Positions 46,476-58,399 of a stretch of DNA of 64,000 nt are shown piece by piece (position 1 is the stretch's first letter; each line of letters opens with the position of its first letter). The DNA is from Fasciolopsis buskii. Taxonomy: Eukaryota > Platyhelminthes > Trematoda > Plagiorchiida > Fasciolidae. Made by a program: the position numbers and the translations under genes. The stretch is taken from positions 32,416 to 96,415 of the forward strand of contig LUCM01010433.1 of NCBI GenBank assembly GCA_008360955.1, given 5' to 3'. A model generated the notes under the pieces. That model worked only from the letters and a program-made list of their open reading frames with translations, searched no databases and had not been told where the DNA came from.

Positions 46476-46599
46476 TGTGTATCCGATACTCAGGTGTTCA
46501 CTGGGCGCCGTCTGGAAAAAACATGTAATCCTGCCTCCAAACCCGTGGCTGATGACAGACTTGAAAACAGAAGCTATTATCTGGTACTGACTCTGGTCG

Positions 46600-47633
46600 A
46601 GGTTGCATCGACCAGATATTTAGGTCTCCAGAATATAAAAATCCAACTGGGAAATGGTGAGAAGCTGTGTGATCTAGATTACGCAGATGACGTTGTGTAT
46701 CTGTTCGAATCCGCAGACCATCCACAACGTGCACTAGACAGACTCTTGATTCGGCACGTGCATTGCACCTCCGAAGTGCAAAGTGCTGTTACCGGACTGG
46801 ACGACAGCAGTACCGAACTTGGTACCGGACGGAGTGGATTGTTTCACTTACCTTGGTAGCTGCGTGTCCAACGATGAAAGTTCGGCAGCGGGGGTAAACA
46901 CGCGTATATAGAAGGCTCGAGCAGCTTATGCTGGGCTGAAACACTTGTGGCATCGACATGATATTTCACTGAAGTTGTAAGGTCGTGTGTACTGTGCCGC
47001 AATGCGAGACATGGAGTGTTTTGAACATGTTCGTTGCTTGGATGTCTTCGATCACCGATGTCTACGTAGTATCGCTAGGACTGGATGGAGTGGCCGGACG
47101 AGAAACGTGAGAAATCTAGTACTAGGTGCCGATTCTGAGAATACATTTTCTCCGCGTGAGGCTTAGTAGAGCGCGTTAGTTGGATCGTGTCGCGTAAGGC
47201 GAACTCTCCTCTGCTATACCGTGCTCCATTTTGCGTTCTCCCAACGGAGTAGGAAAATCCATGTGGAGGTCAACAGATGAAGTGGCAATGCGGAATGAGA
47301 AAATACACAGCACAATTATACAAAATAGGTGTCTCACGTCTTTGTGGTTGGGGTCCGAAAGAGCCGTCAACCAGGTGGCTGAAGACACTGAAGGCTCTGG
47401 CAGTGAACCGTGAACATTTTTTTTATCGAATCAGCATGATTTACAAAGTACTTTTTCACAGTTCGATGGCGTTCCATGTGTTAGCTACTGTAGCATTCTT
47501 ATCGTTTCCCACCTGTGTAGGTCCACTACCCGTTCCCCTTGATGTTTACTCTTCTCACAGAAACGTAAAGGCAGCGGTCAGTGAGACATGTCTTGCCGTT
47601 TAACACTGAACGATGATGATGATGATGATGATT
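46600..47633 (+). mobile_element. RTE-like LINE 3' half ending in (GAT)n
   Basis: The plus strand reads NGEKLCDLDYADDVVYLFES at about 46655-46715 (intact YADD box), then ISLKL-like and CETWS pieces, and the C-terminus RWLKTLKALAVNREH at 47277-47603. The 3' UTR ends at gaacgatgatgatg...(47612-47632). Its last roughly 370 bp are nearly identical, inverted, to 39289-39665. Confidence 0.75.
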
Positions 47634-48183
47634 AGTTCTGGTTAGTCGGCACCTAGCCACACCTCAAAATACAAACCTTTGACTCTCAGGTCTTGTACTG
47701 GTCATGGTATAGTTATCAACCGGTAAAATTATGAAATAATCCGCGATAATTTCACGTACGACTTCATGTCAGCTTAAAAACCACTTGGAGACCCAATAGG
47801 AAAACCGTAAGAAACGGTGCCACGTGATTAACATAGATCGTCCTGATTGAAAACAGCGAGCGAGCGAGCTTGTTGGCAATCTTACCGAACCAGAAGCACA
47901 TTTGTCCAAAGTAAGGTCAACAATTTGTACAACTCACATCATAACCCTGACATCTACAAATTTTCTACGGATCTGTACTATTGTTACTCCAGATATCCAT
48001 TTTTTAATGGAGCGCTGAGCCATTCTGACCTTGTTTCTGCCGTTTTATTTGAACATCGTTGACAATAGCTGTGATGAAAAGAGACGCACTAATAACTATA
48101 GAACGTTCAACTTGAATGCAGTCGAGAAATGCCAGCTAGTTGCTTTAGAATAACAGCGTATGTAGATAGGAAACAACACTCAC

Positions 48184-48813
48184 TTGGTCAATACGTTCAG
48201 ACCAGCCGAGACGTTCGATCCCCGCTTTAGCCAGAATGATTGCATCGTACTTGGTAGGTAAATGGTCGAATTGCTTTTGGTGATTATCTTCAGTGGCAAA
48301 ATGAGTATGCGGTTCATCCAGTTTTTTTAATCGCGTATTCAGATTTCCTCTGATAGAAACAAATTTCAATCTGGGATACAATCGCTGTAGTGAAGCCACT
48401 CGTCTCAAAGCACTGGTTCCAACAATGGAACCGCTTGGCAAATCGGAGAGCTTCTTTCCACGGTTTTCTGGAGACATTAAGACCACGTCGTCTGGCGAGG
48501 CCCTATCAAAGACACAACCCAAAACGAGTCCGGGTGGGATAGAAGTGGGTACGTCTTTCAAGGAATGCACTACAAAATCCACTTCTTCGCTCAATAAGGC
48601 AACTTCCAATTCCTTTGTAAACAAACTTTTGTCACCGATTTTTGACAAGGCCACATCGAGAATCTTATCACCAACAGTGGATATTTCGACTACGACAAAA
48701 TGCAAATTTGGGTAGTGGAGTTCAAGCATGTTAATTGCAAGCTTCGTTTGCGCCAGTGCAAGCTGACTACGGCGCGTTCCAACACGCACTGTTTGTTTAA
48801 TCTCAACTGGCAT
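48184..48813 (-). CDS. HMBS: HMBS exon 1 (porphobilinogen deaminase, catalytic domains)
   Basis: The exon encodes the first 210 residues of hydroxymethylbilane synthase. This cytosolic enzyme polymerises four porphobilinogens into hydroxymethylbilane in heme synthesis. Visible motifs: VGTRRSQLALAQT (residues 11-23), DFVVHSLKDVPT (79-90, with catalytic Asp87 and Lys86), DDVVLM (108-113), VGTSALRRVASLQRLYP (131-147, Arg137 and Arg138 contacting cofactor/substrate) and SIRGNLNTRLKKLD (153-166). The exon ends IDQ at a GTGAGT donor. Joined with exons 2 and 3 (phase 0) the protein is 473 residues, against about 310-360 for most homologues; the excess is in exon 2. The start is the first Met after a splice acceptor 20 nt upstream. 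No catalytic residue appears lost, so it should be functional if spliced as proposed. Confidence 0.95.
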
Positions 48814-48850
48814 TGCGCCAGAGACAGGCAGACCTGAAGGATAAGATAGA
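48814..48850 (-). promoter_or_regulatory. 3' splice acceptor upstream of HMBS start
   Basis: Minus-strand tatcttatccttcag ends at 48834, so the exon begins at 48833, 20 nt before the ATG. No coding upstream exon is visible. It fits a spliced-leader acceptor or a 5' UTR exon. Confidence 0.55.
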
Positions 48851-49439
48851 CGTCTTCTAATAGTTGTACAATTTTACCACTGGACTACAAGTGTTTATTG
48901 AGTTTACAGTATCAAAAAAGAACGGGTTACGGAGTCAATTGAAAAGCCATGCGCCAAGCGAATTCTTTGAAATCCTTCGCTCATGGGTGTAGCGGAAAGT
49001 GTATAACCCTTTGCCACTACGCAGTACTACGCACAGGACTGAATTAACAAACGCGGATGGCAACCTGGGGTGGCACGAAAGTAAGCAACACCACCCAGCA
49101 GGTCAATTCAGATTAGTTTACGTAACTACTAACCTTGTAGGGATGTCTTGTTTGCTACCAAGCGGAGTCGAATATTAATGAAACAAAAGTGAAGAGGTGG
49201 TAAAACAGAAGAACCATGGAGAAAAAAAAGGGTTCTGAACTAAAAACAACATTTACTGTGGCATTTAGCCATATCGCCTAGTCTCCAAACATCGTGTTCG
49301 GGAGCCTCGTAGATCACAACTCGGTAATCTAACTCGACCTTCTCGAGATAGACCACTGGTTAGGGTTTTCATATTCTCTCTCTGTTTTGATCCACCTTTC
49401 AGCCATCACCTGCTCGGAGAAGACTGCTTAACGAGGAAA
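48851..49439. other. HMBS 5' flank
   Basis: No recognisable promoter element or gene. It ends where the RTE-like LINE begins. Confidence 0.4.
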
Positions 49440-52400
49440 ACGACATGAGGACACACAAAATAGAGCATGGTACGGTATACGAGTGTTCGTCATACGCAAC
49501 ACGTGACCCAACCAGCGCAGTATACTAAGTTTCATACGCTAAAACAAGCTATTCTCAGAAGTGGCACCCAATACCAGATTCTTAATCTCAATATTACTCA
49601 GCCGGTCACTCCATCCAATGCTAGCCATACTACGTAAACATCGGTTGTCGAAAACCTCCAACCGACGAGCATCGCCCACACGCATACTCCACGTCTCGCA
49701 ACCGTACAACTGAACTGAACGCATTGCAGCACAGTACAAGCGACCTTTCAACTTCAGTGAAATATCAGGCCGACGCCACAAGTGCTTCAATCCAGCGTAA
49801 GCTGCACGAGCCTTGGATATGCGCATACTTACCTCCAACCCGAGCTACCATCGATGGACACGCAGCTACCAAGGTAGGTGAAACGGTTCACCATTGTTAT
49901 TTCCTCACCATCCAGTATCAAATTCGGCGCTGCTGTCGTCCAGTCCTGTAACAGTACTTTGCACTTTGAAGGTTCAAAGCACATGCCAAAGCGAGCAACC
50001 GATCTCGACAGTCTATCTAGTGCCCGTTGTGCATGGTCCGCAGACTCGAACAGGCACACGACGTCGTCTGCGTAATCTAGGTCGCATAGCTTTCTTCCAT
50101 TTCTCAGTTCGACTTCTACATCCCGAAGACCTCCTAAAGCATCTTCCATCACCTCGTCCATGACGAAGTTGAACAAGAATGGAGAGATGGGACACCCTTG
50201 TCGAACGCCACTAGTTGTTTCGAATGAACGTGACAGTTCACCGTATACCCTAACGCGAACATAGGTATGCGAGTACAATGCTCGCAACAGGTTCACAAAC
50301 GTCTTTGGCATACCCTTCCGATGGAGAGCACTGAGTAGTGCTGGTCGATCCACGGAGTCGAAAGCACCTTTCAAGTCAAGGAAGACTACGATCGTAGGGC
50401 GGCGGTGCGCGTGGCGCGTTTCGACTATCTGTCGGGGGGAACATTTCGTCGATGCAACCTCGACCTGGACGAAATCCGGCCTGTTGTTAGCGGATATTAC
50501 TCTCGCAAATCGGTGTCAAACGGCGCTGCGTTGTCGAAGCCAGCACCTTAGTAACTATCGAAATTAAACTAATCCCACGATGATTGCTGCAGTCACTCCG
50601 TGTACCCTTCTTGAAGATGGGTATAATCAGTGACTCACCCCACGATAGCGGGATACGCTCCTCGTTCCAAATATCACGAAGCAAGGAGGTAAGTGATTTC
50701 ATCAGCACCTCTCCACCCAATTTGAACAGAACTGGGGGAAGTTCATCGGGACCGGCAGCTTTTCCCCTCTTCAGAAGCCGAATATTCGACTCCACTTCTA
50801 CTTCCGTTGGGGGATCAAGTGACACCTCCCAAGGATTCACAGCTCCAGACATCGGACTAGATACGATAGCGTATGGCCAGTTAAACTGACCCTTGAAATG
50901 TTCTGCCCAACGGTCCAGTCTTTCCTGTCTACCATGGATGAGCTCTCCATTCTTATCGCACACGACTTCACTAACCGAAGTTCGCCGCCCACCGCTGTCG
51001 CGTATAAGCTTAAACAATCTTTCACTGTTACCTGAAGCGGACGCCACTTCCATCTCTTCGGCTAACTTAACCCACCAGCTTTCGCGGTCATTCCTAAGGC
51101 TTATGGTCAACTGACGCTGCAACCGCCGACGCATCTTATTCATCTCCTTGCAGTTAGGCAGCTCGAGTTTTTGCTCCATTAGAATTAGCCACGCTTGAGA
51201 GATCCAGTGTTTTTGATGGACACTAGATCTGGGACCGCAGGCGAAATTTGCTGCCAAATGAATCGTCTGCTTAATTTGATCCCACTGATCGTCTACATTG
51301 CCACTGGTCGCAGTTCTTAGTCCCTCGGATAGTTTCTGTTCGTAGCCGTTGCGAACAGCCGAATCAGACAAACGTTCGACAGCCAATCGGATTTGTGGCC
51401 TGCGTCGATGGCCATTCAGCTGCAGCAAAAATCGCATTAAACTAACGCATGGTCCTATTTGACGTATGTGGTCCAATATGATCTACAGTTCTGGACAGAA
51501 CTGCGCCAACGGTAGCTAACTGCGATATGGTCAATCTGACTCAGTGTACCTGTCGAGTTAGAGCGCCATGTCGCAGAGCGACGCGAACTGTGTCGGAAAT
51601 TCGTACTAGATAGGAGTAAATGATTATCTGCACAGAATTGGAGGAGCCTTTCTCCGTTGTCTGTTCGCTGAGCAGGCAAGGCGCATCGCCCGCCTACACA
51701 GGACTCCGATGCACTAAGTTTTCCAACTTGTGCATTAAAGTCACCTGCTACCACTACAATGTCAGAGCGTTTGCTCATCCGAACAAGAGTGACGAGGTTA
51801 TCGTAAAACTCGTCTATCTCCATATCAGTGCTGCAGTCTGTTGGAGCGTATGCCGAGATAAATAAACTACGCTTAACACTACTATCCTTTCGGACGCCGA
51901 CTGATCCCTGCAGTCTCATGGTACAAGCGACTGTTGACTGGGATCCAATCTAAAGGGCTGCTTCAGCCTTCTCACTCAAGACTATTCCTACACCGCGTTG
52001 ACCCACAGCTTGAGCTGCTTCGTCTCCTGAAGTGCGAACAAAATATCTTGACGAGACATTTGGCGCAGTCAGTTGAATTACTCTACTCTACTCGAATCCT
52101 GAATTCGTGTTTCACTCACACAGCAGACATCAATCGAAAGTGAGTCAACTGTCAGAGCCAAACACGCCTGTTGGCTAGCCTGCATTAAAGTGCGCACATT
52201 GAAGAAACTGAGATTCAGAGACTGACGAGGCTTGAGAAAATGTGAGCTAACAGACTGAAAATCACCTACTACACTACTTGACAATAAACCGTTGCGAGTA
52301 TCGGGCGTGTTATCAATAGAGATACTATGGGTAGGCAGAAGGGGCAAACAGATTGGGTTGGAGACAGAAGAGACAGGTTGAATAAAAGAGAGGAAACTCT

Positions 52401-52873
52401 GAGCAGTAGCATAATTATCACTACCCACCCCACCTGCGCTCGATGCAATGGGCAGCGCGGTCCTGATTAGCCTGCGCGACGACCGATGCAGTATGGAATT
52501 ATTTGTATACATGTATTTCATGGGGATCGAGGGACCGGTACTGCTACGGAGTCCAGCCGCTAAGCAGAAGAACGATTAGGATTCTCAATCAAAGCCTTTG
52601 GTTCTGACAAGAACCTGATCGCAAGGCAGCGGGGAATAGCTGAGTGGGAGCCCATCTACTTGCATCAATTATTCTTCCACTCGTTTTTACGACTGAGCTG
52701 CTAACTCAGATCAACCCCCGACTTGGAGGACCAGGAGACTACTTTGTGAAGCCTCTATCCGTTGACCTTTAAAGCATGAGTAAATCTTCGGCTTGAAGTA
52801 AGCCATCCTGTATAGCTCGTTGGGTCATGGAGGCACGCAAGCCATCGCACCACGTCAAGGTGCGGTCACGTTG
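49440..52873 (-). mobile_element. RTE-like LINE, best-preserved copy
   Basis: This single-ORF endonuclease/RT element reads, from 5' (52873): NLSFFNVRTLMQASQQACLA then IDVCCVSETRIQ (endonuclease start, 52250-52080), VVVAGDFNAQVGKL and QIDHIAVSYRWRSSVQ (51919-51455), linker FACGPRSSVHQKHW and WAEHFKGQFNWP (51476-50880), and RT with AAGPDELPPVLFKLGGE. Then come KGAFDSVDRPALLSALHRKG, SGVRQGCPISPFLFNFVMDE and an intact DLDYADDVVCLFES (50374-49829). The C-terminus YGCETWSMR follows (49838-49539). Only a few frameshifts separate the four large frames (154, 329, 181 and 99 codons). The 3' UTR is truncated at about 49440. It is probably recently active but now dead. Confidence 0.88.
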
Positions 52874-55500
52874 TAACAGCCGGTCAATAGCAACCTATCT
52901 CCACATTTGAAACCCCATATCCCCACAAAGAGGCGAGTGGGGAACCCTTGCATTCTCTCCAGCTGTATTGACTCTTCAGTTGCCAATGAGAACGCAGCAA
53001 CTCCTCCAAACGTCATTCTTGAACAGAAGCTTGAATGTGTCGTACCACAGTCGGTTGAAGGAACGTTTGATGACACCCAGCATGCCGCATACAGAGGCAC
53101 AGATTTTGTCTTTGTGGGCGCGGGTCTTCAAAGAAGGAGTAACTGCTGTCCCCAAGTTGCATTCACCATCGGTTTTCTGAAGCAGAGAACCTCGAAAGGA
53201 GTAGCTATATGTCCGTATTTGCATAATTCACTGGAAACCGCAATGTCTCCGACGAGGAAGTCCAGGTCCTCCTGTAATTGTTCCCGGTAGTTCGGTTCTT
53301 TAATTATCCGCCAGAGTCTCAGATCAAACACCGATACTTCATGACTTGTGAAAAATCGTTCATGAACATCAGGCACAGCAGCGGTCCCAAGACAGAGCCC
53401 TATGGAACGTCAATGCCTACTTCGTGCCAGATGGAATACCTTAAATGAACAGCCTTCCTCGCACAAAATCCACTATCCAAAGGGACAGTCTTGCTGGAAC
53501 TCTGTAGGATTTCAGCTTCGCGATTAGTTTGTGGTGCGGAACTTTGTCGAACGTCTTAGGGAAGTCGACATAGATGACGTCCATCAGACAGCCATTGCTT
53601 GAAACCAAGGCTCACGAGCTAGATTTGATTGACAGAAACGTCCCTTCCGAAAGGCATGCTGCTGATAACTAAGTAGATGATTCTGTAGGCGCTCGCACAA
53701 CTGGATGGAAACCAACTGTTCCATGTTTCTCCGCTACATCATGGGCTCAAGGGGCTGTAATTGGTCGCCTGCACCCTTAAACGATACCAGCGTGGTTTTT
53801 TTTCTACTTCTCGGGTAACCTGTCGTGGTCTAAGAAACCGTTAAACAGTCTCGTTAGCGATCGTACGACTGCTGGGCAAGTTTTTTCAATACCCCTGGAT
53901 GAATTTTATCTGGGCCAGGGGATTTACATGGCACTTTGGAACGGAGGGCACCCGCGACCTCCTAAGCGAATGGATGTTCAATCACTATTAACGCACCACC
54001 TGTCGGGGGAGGTGCAGACAGGAGCTCAGAGGCGTCCATTCCAGCACAGTGTCCGGCAGAAGCGTAGTTTTTTCGGAATCCGAATCGGCCGAGGATCCGT
54101 TCTCAATCAGGGACTCCCGGCCGCGATCTCGCTCTCCCCTTCGGGTATGCATAGATGCGTTCGGGGACAGTTTTGGACTCGCCTTCCTTTCTGCAAGTTT
54201 GAGCGCGGTACAAAGACTTTGGATTTCCTTACCTCTGTCGTACCCCTCACCGGCAAGTGATGTCGCCATGCACGATTCCCGCGACGCAATTACCGCTTTA
54301 GTTCCCCGTAAAACCAAGGACCACAGGCATGGCTACGCAGCCTGTGCAGAGGTGTAAAGGGATTTACTACATCAGTAAATGTTCTTGAAAACATCCCAGG
54401 TAAGGTCTAGGTTATCACCATCCGCAACCCACGAGATGTTAACAGATGCCGTTCGCATCCTATCGAGGGGAATACGCCAGACGTTTGGATCACGCCGTAC
54501 TCCCAAGAGAACTGCAGTGCCGCGCCTCCGGTGTATTGACAAAATAGTATGATCATTGGTGCCCAGTGGTGGTAATGTCTGTAGAACACGTCAGAAACTC
54601 TCGGTGAGAATATTAAATCCAGAAGAGACCCCTACTATGCCTGTCTCCGAGTGGATTTGTGCATGTACTGATGCAGTGGAAGCTCGAAATTACTTCTAAT
54701 GACTCACGGGAAAACCGGTCCGTAGCCGGATCGTTAGTCTCTTTGTACCAAGCGGTAGCCACTAACCGCAAAAAGAACCATGAAGTTGAGAAAACTTTGT
54801 GCAGCAGCTCTGGATGAACAGCAGATTACTCGTCACTACATACCCTTTGCAAAAAAGGATACGCGGTTCACTCAAAGTCCTATCTTGCAGTGAGCTGGAA
54901 ACAAGAGGACCCGTGGCAAAGCACAGCTTCAGAAGACAGAAGTGACCACAATGGTCAAACGAACAACAAAATCGGTGCCATCGGCAACATTTTAGATCCC
55001 AAAATCCAAGGACCATCTACTGTGAATGCGGCTGGCAGGGTGAACGAGCTAGGGATAGTCTCATCAGATTCAAAATGGACGGACCAGTGTTGTAGATGAA
55101 CATGTATTTGTTCTTCCGGACCGTTTGTTCAACCGAACGTTGACCATCCAATGCGGTTACCATTTACACGTTGTTCTCGCACGCTTCGCTCCCATGTTCT
55201 TGCCAAATATACTCGACCTCCTATCGCTCCTGACTGCACCGGTCGAGTTTCTGGGTTGTCAGTATTAGTCGTACGCAAAAGTGGTCTTAGTGTGCCGTGG
55301 AAGCCCAAAAAGCCAAGGGTGAGCTGCTTAGATTGAAGTAAGCCTTGTCCTGCCGTAGGTCGGATGTGTTCAAACCTCTGTACAAGGCCACAGGTGGACC
55401 TCATGATGAACATTGTGCAGGTCTGGCTTCCCTTCTTCAAAAAGGATGTCGCTTGCCGTGAACAGGTGCAGCGATTAGCCCCGCGAATAGTTGGGGGGGA
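52874..55500 (-). mobile_element. CR1-like LINE, minus strand, inactive
   Basis: Reading leftwards: an endonuclease piece with SLLDLIFSPRVSDVFYRHY near 54630-54550, a linker near 54317-53990, then RT. The RT has GPDKIHPGVLKKLAQQS near 53920, DVIYVDFPKTFDKVPHHKLI near 53580-53525 (motif A Asp kept), a GSVLGPLLCLMFMNDFS block near 53395-53340, and the thumb with TAVTPSLKTRAHKDKIC and MLGVIKRSFNRL at 53160-53050. The YADD box is not readable and stops are frequent. The 3' end is cut at 52873 by the RTE-like LINE. Confidence 0.75.
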
Positions 55501-56869
55501 GGGTAGAAGGTCATATGACCGACGACTGTGATTAAAATCTCTCCCCGTTGGAAAGAAGTAGTCACCAAGGTAACTAAAAGGGGACCCTTGAGATTGTAAA
55601 CGGATTGGCGGATCATAGCCCAGACGGCTGTTTTCAGTAAGACGTAGACCCTCGCATGAACAGAGGTTTGCTAAATCACGATCTAGGTTAGGTCGTACCT
55701 CTTTAGCAACAGGGCTTTATACTTACGGCTCTGACTGCCTAGGGACATGGTAGCCATGCAGAGCGTTTCCGTTTAGCCGAAATCGAGATGTGGTGTATAC
55801 AGAGGTATGGTGACAAGGGGTACAGTGTTGGTAAGTTTTCTTGATTTAAACTGCGGACGCTTGTGGCCTGTTAGGGTGAGATGAGGTATTTTTTTTTTTC
55901 TGTCGCTTTTAGCGAGAACTATTGAATTGAACCCGGAGGAGTTGGACGGCCAACCATGACAGCGAAAAAATTCTGGACGCTCGAATAACGTGGGGAAAAC
56001 TTGTTCTGTGAAAAAATGAACCAAACTCAGTTCTCACAGATTTTCAATGGACAAAAAATGGCCATTTTCAGTGCGCGGTCCCCGCTTGTTAACAAGATGT
56101 TGTCATCACCACCGGCTGTACCGTGATAACTGTGAGCAAATAAATATATTCTGCCGAAAATAAAGGCAAATGTATTATGGTATTTATAGATACAAAAGTC
56201 CCTAGGAACTCTTATCCAAGGACTGAGGCCAACGTGGGGCCTTAAATGGCGAAACCCTCGGAAGGAGTGAACACAACGCTGTCCGCTTTGTGTCCTCAGG
56301 GCAGGCCAGGCGAAACCACAGGCCAGGCGAAACCACAGGCCATGCGGCTTGAACCAAAAAAATATAGTCCAGTTTCCTGCTCAATTCAGCGCTCCAACTG
56401 CAAAGTTTCCGTTATTGGGGTTTTATGTCGATTTTTGAGGTTACCTCAGGGTCGCTCTCGGAAAAGCGGAGTCTCAAAAGCTGAAGGGTTCTAGGCCAAA
56501 ACATTACGGACACCAAACGGGAGACAGCGGCAGCAACTGCCCTTACATTTGAAGCTAATAGGAAGGGCATACTTGGTATTTTGGGGAAGAGGAACAAGTG
56601 GGTCAAGAGACAAATGGGATCCCAAGTAAGATTGGAATACACGGCAGGCAATGCCTTGTCCAAACAGGCCTTGAACTGCTCAGCAGTGAGATTATTCAGC
56701 GCCTCGTTCGACGTGTTTTCCATGCTCTAACTATTTTTTGCATAAAGAATGTCCACCTCGGCGTGGCTTGATGGCTCAGATCAGAAAGAACAATATTAGA
56801 GAGGTCGGGAACGCACGTAGCTAACCGAGAATAAAGTGTGCACAAAACGTAAGTGGCCGAATATTATTT
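55501..56869. other. anonymous intergenic sequence
   Basis: It contains a 103-codon minus-strand open frame (56723-56412, starting MENTSNEALNNLTAEQFK) that looks protein-like at its N-terminus but matches nothing I recognise. A 17-bp unit (ccaggcgaaaccacagg) is repeated twice in tandem at 56306-56339. Confidence 0.4.
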
Positions 56870-58150
56870 TTGCTCCTGAAAGACCATTCTTCTCGACCGG
56901 AGCCAATTGTGGGTACCTTTGCTTCCAATTTTAATTCATAATCTATGAGTAGGCCGATCGTGAGGGGAATACAGGCCAGAGCCTCCGCGCAAAGCCCTGG
57001 ACAGGATGTGAGGTGTGGAAGAACTGCTGGGCCCAAAGGCAGGGTGGTGATAGGGATCCGTTGTGATACATGTATTAAATGGTTCCGCCGCGCATGTGGC
57101 CTCGTAAGGAAAGATAGTTACGGGCTTTAGTGCTGATACTTCAAACCAAAGGGGGTTTGCCCGGCATGCAAGTAGCTTGTACGAATTGCCTTCCTGGAAA
57201 ATACTCAGATAAGCCAGCGGCAAACAATACCCTAGGTAGATGACAGGAGGAGCATTGGGCTGGGTGACGCTGATCACACTGCCTTACTAAAGAACGAAGG
57301 AGGTAAGGATAACCTTTCGCTACAAAATGAAGAAGGGGCTCCGTCACCGGCATTAAGGAACAATCATACTAGCTTAGGCTTTGCAGTCCGAATAGCGCAG
57401 GGTGCAATAAGACCCTCGGAGAATGCGTGTGTTGATGGCTGTAAAACGGAACTATTATCTCAGGGGTAACAGGGACAAAAGATATAAGCGAACCAGGAGG
57501 GAAAAAGGAGTCCAAGAATAAAAGGCTTATGAAGAGTGGGAGCATGTAAATAAACGTCGAATCCTAATAAATGGAAAAGGTCACCGACCCGGACATCTGG
57601 TACTTGGAAATAAGCGGAAGGCTTGGAGGTAATGAGCAAGCCCTGCATCAGATGAGCCGGGGATTAAGTGGTGTACGGAAATCCAGCGATACTGCATTGG
57701 GTAGGAATCACAATAATTTCTTCTATGGGATACCGGAGCCCTTGGTGAAAGCGGGGAGTGAGGGGGGAATTACAGTAAGGTAACACGTACCAAATCCTCT
57801 CCGAACGGAGGGAATACCGGAGCATGTAGACGTCAAAGTGTACCTCGCCCGGGAAAATGGCAGAAAGTCAGTGACTCGAGATGATGTGACCCAGGGCCAG
57901 CACTGGTAGAGATGGCTAATCCATGGCACAGGGGCAGGTTCTTGGCGTTAGCCGATTGAATAACAACGTTCACAAGATGTGCCATAGAGCCGCATGGTGC
58001 TGCTTTAGGCAAGATCAAAGCAAGGGCTGCAATAGGTGATCAGCAGGATTCAATACCGAGCGGATGCAAGTCGCCCAACTGCGACTACATAAGATGGGCG
58101 AAGGAGGGTAGCAGAATGTCACTTTGTGCGGCAGGGCTGAAGGCTAACGT
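56870..58150 (+). mobile_element. CR1-like LINE ORF1 region (PHD-like finger, RRM-like part)
   Basis: The piece at 56945-57130 reads VVIGIRCDTCIKWFRRAC, a Cys-x2-Cys...W-F/H...Cys arrangement like the second half of a PHD finger (the usual His is Arg here). Further on, 57711-57840 reads HNNFFYGIPEPLVKAGSE, then after frame changes GIPEHVDVK, YLARENGR and DDVTQGQHW. This is the pattern of the RRM-like nucleic-acid-binding part of LINE ORF1 proteins (an RGIPE-like block, then RLG). It is directly upstream of the ORF2 pieces in the same orientation. Confidence 0.6.
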
Positions 58151-58399
58151 GGTGGGTGGGCGCATTTAGACCCCTAGGTCTGGATACGACACCCGTGATT
58201 GCCACACGCCGGAAGAACCAAATCAAGTATGCCGTGAGCATGGGGGCGAGGGTGGAGCTCTTGATTATCATCAAAAAACGGGCAAGAACCTTGGGAGTAA
58301 CTCCCGATCATGGGACACCCGGCCTATTAAGCGGCCAAAAGGGCGGTTACGAAGGGTTACATGAGTGGCTTACACAACTGCTGTAAGTGTGGATAATAA

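Larger units (their letters stand above)
43883..48183 (-). other. HMBS: HMBS intron 1 (4.3 kb)
   Basis: Donor GTGAGT at 48183 and acceptor CTCAG at 43883, phase 0. It contains a SINE-like repeat, TA repeats and two RTE-like LINE halves. The unassigned parts (about 44130-45800 and 47634-48183) show no gene. Confidence 0.8.

Noticed and set aside
53928..54260. 110-codon plus-strand open frame
   Set aside because: Antisense to the CR1-like LINE linker and RT region on the minus strand.
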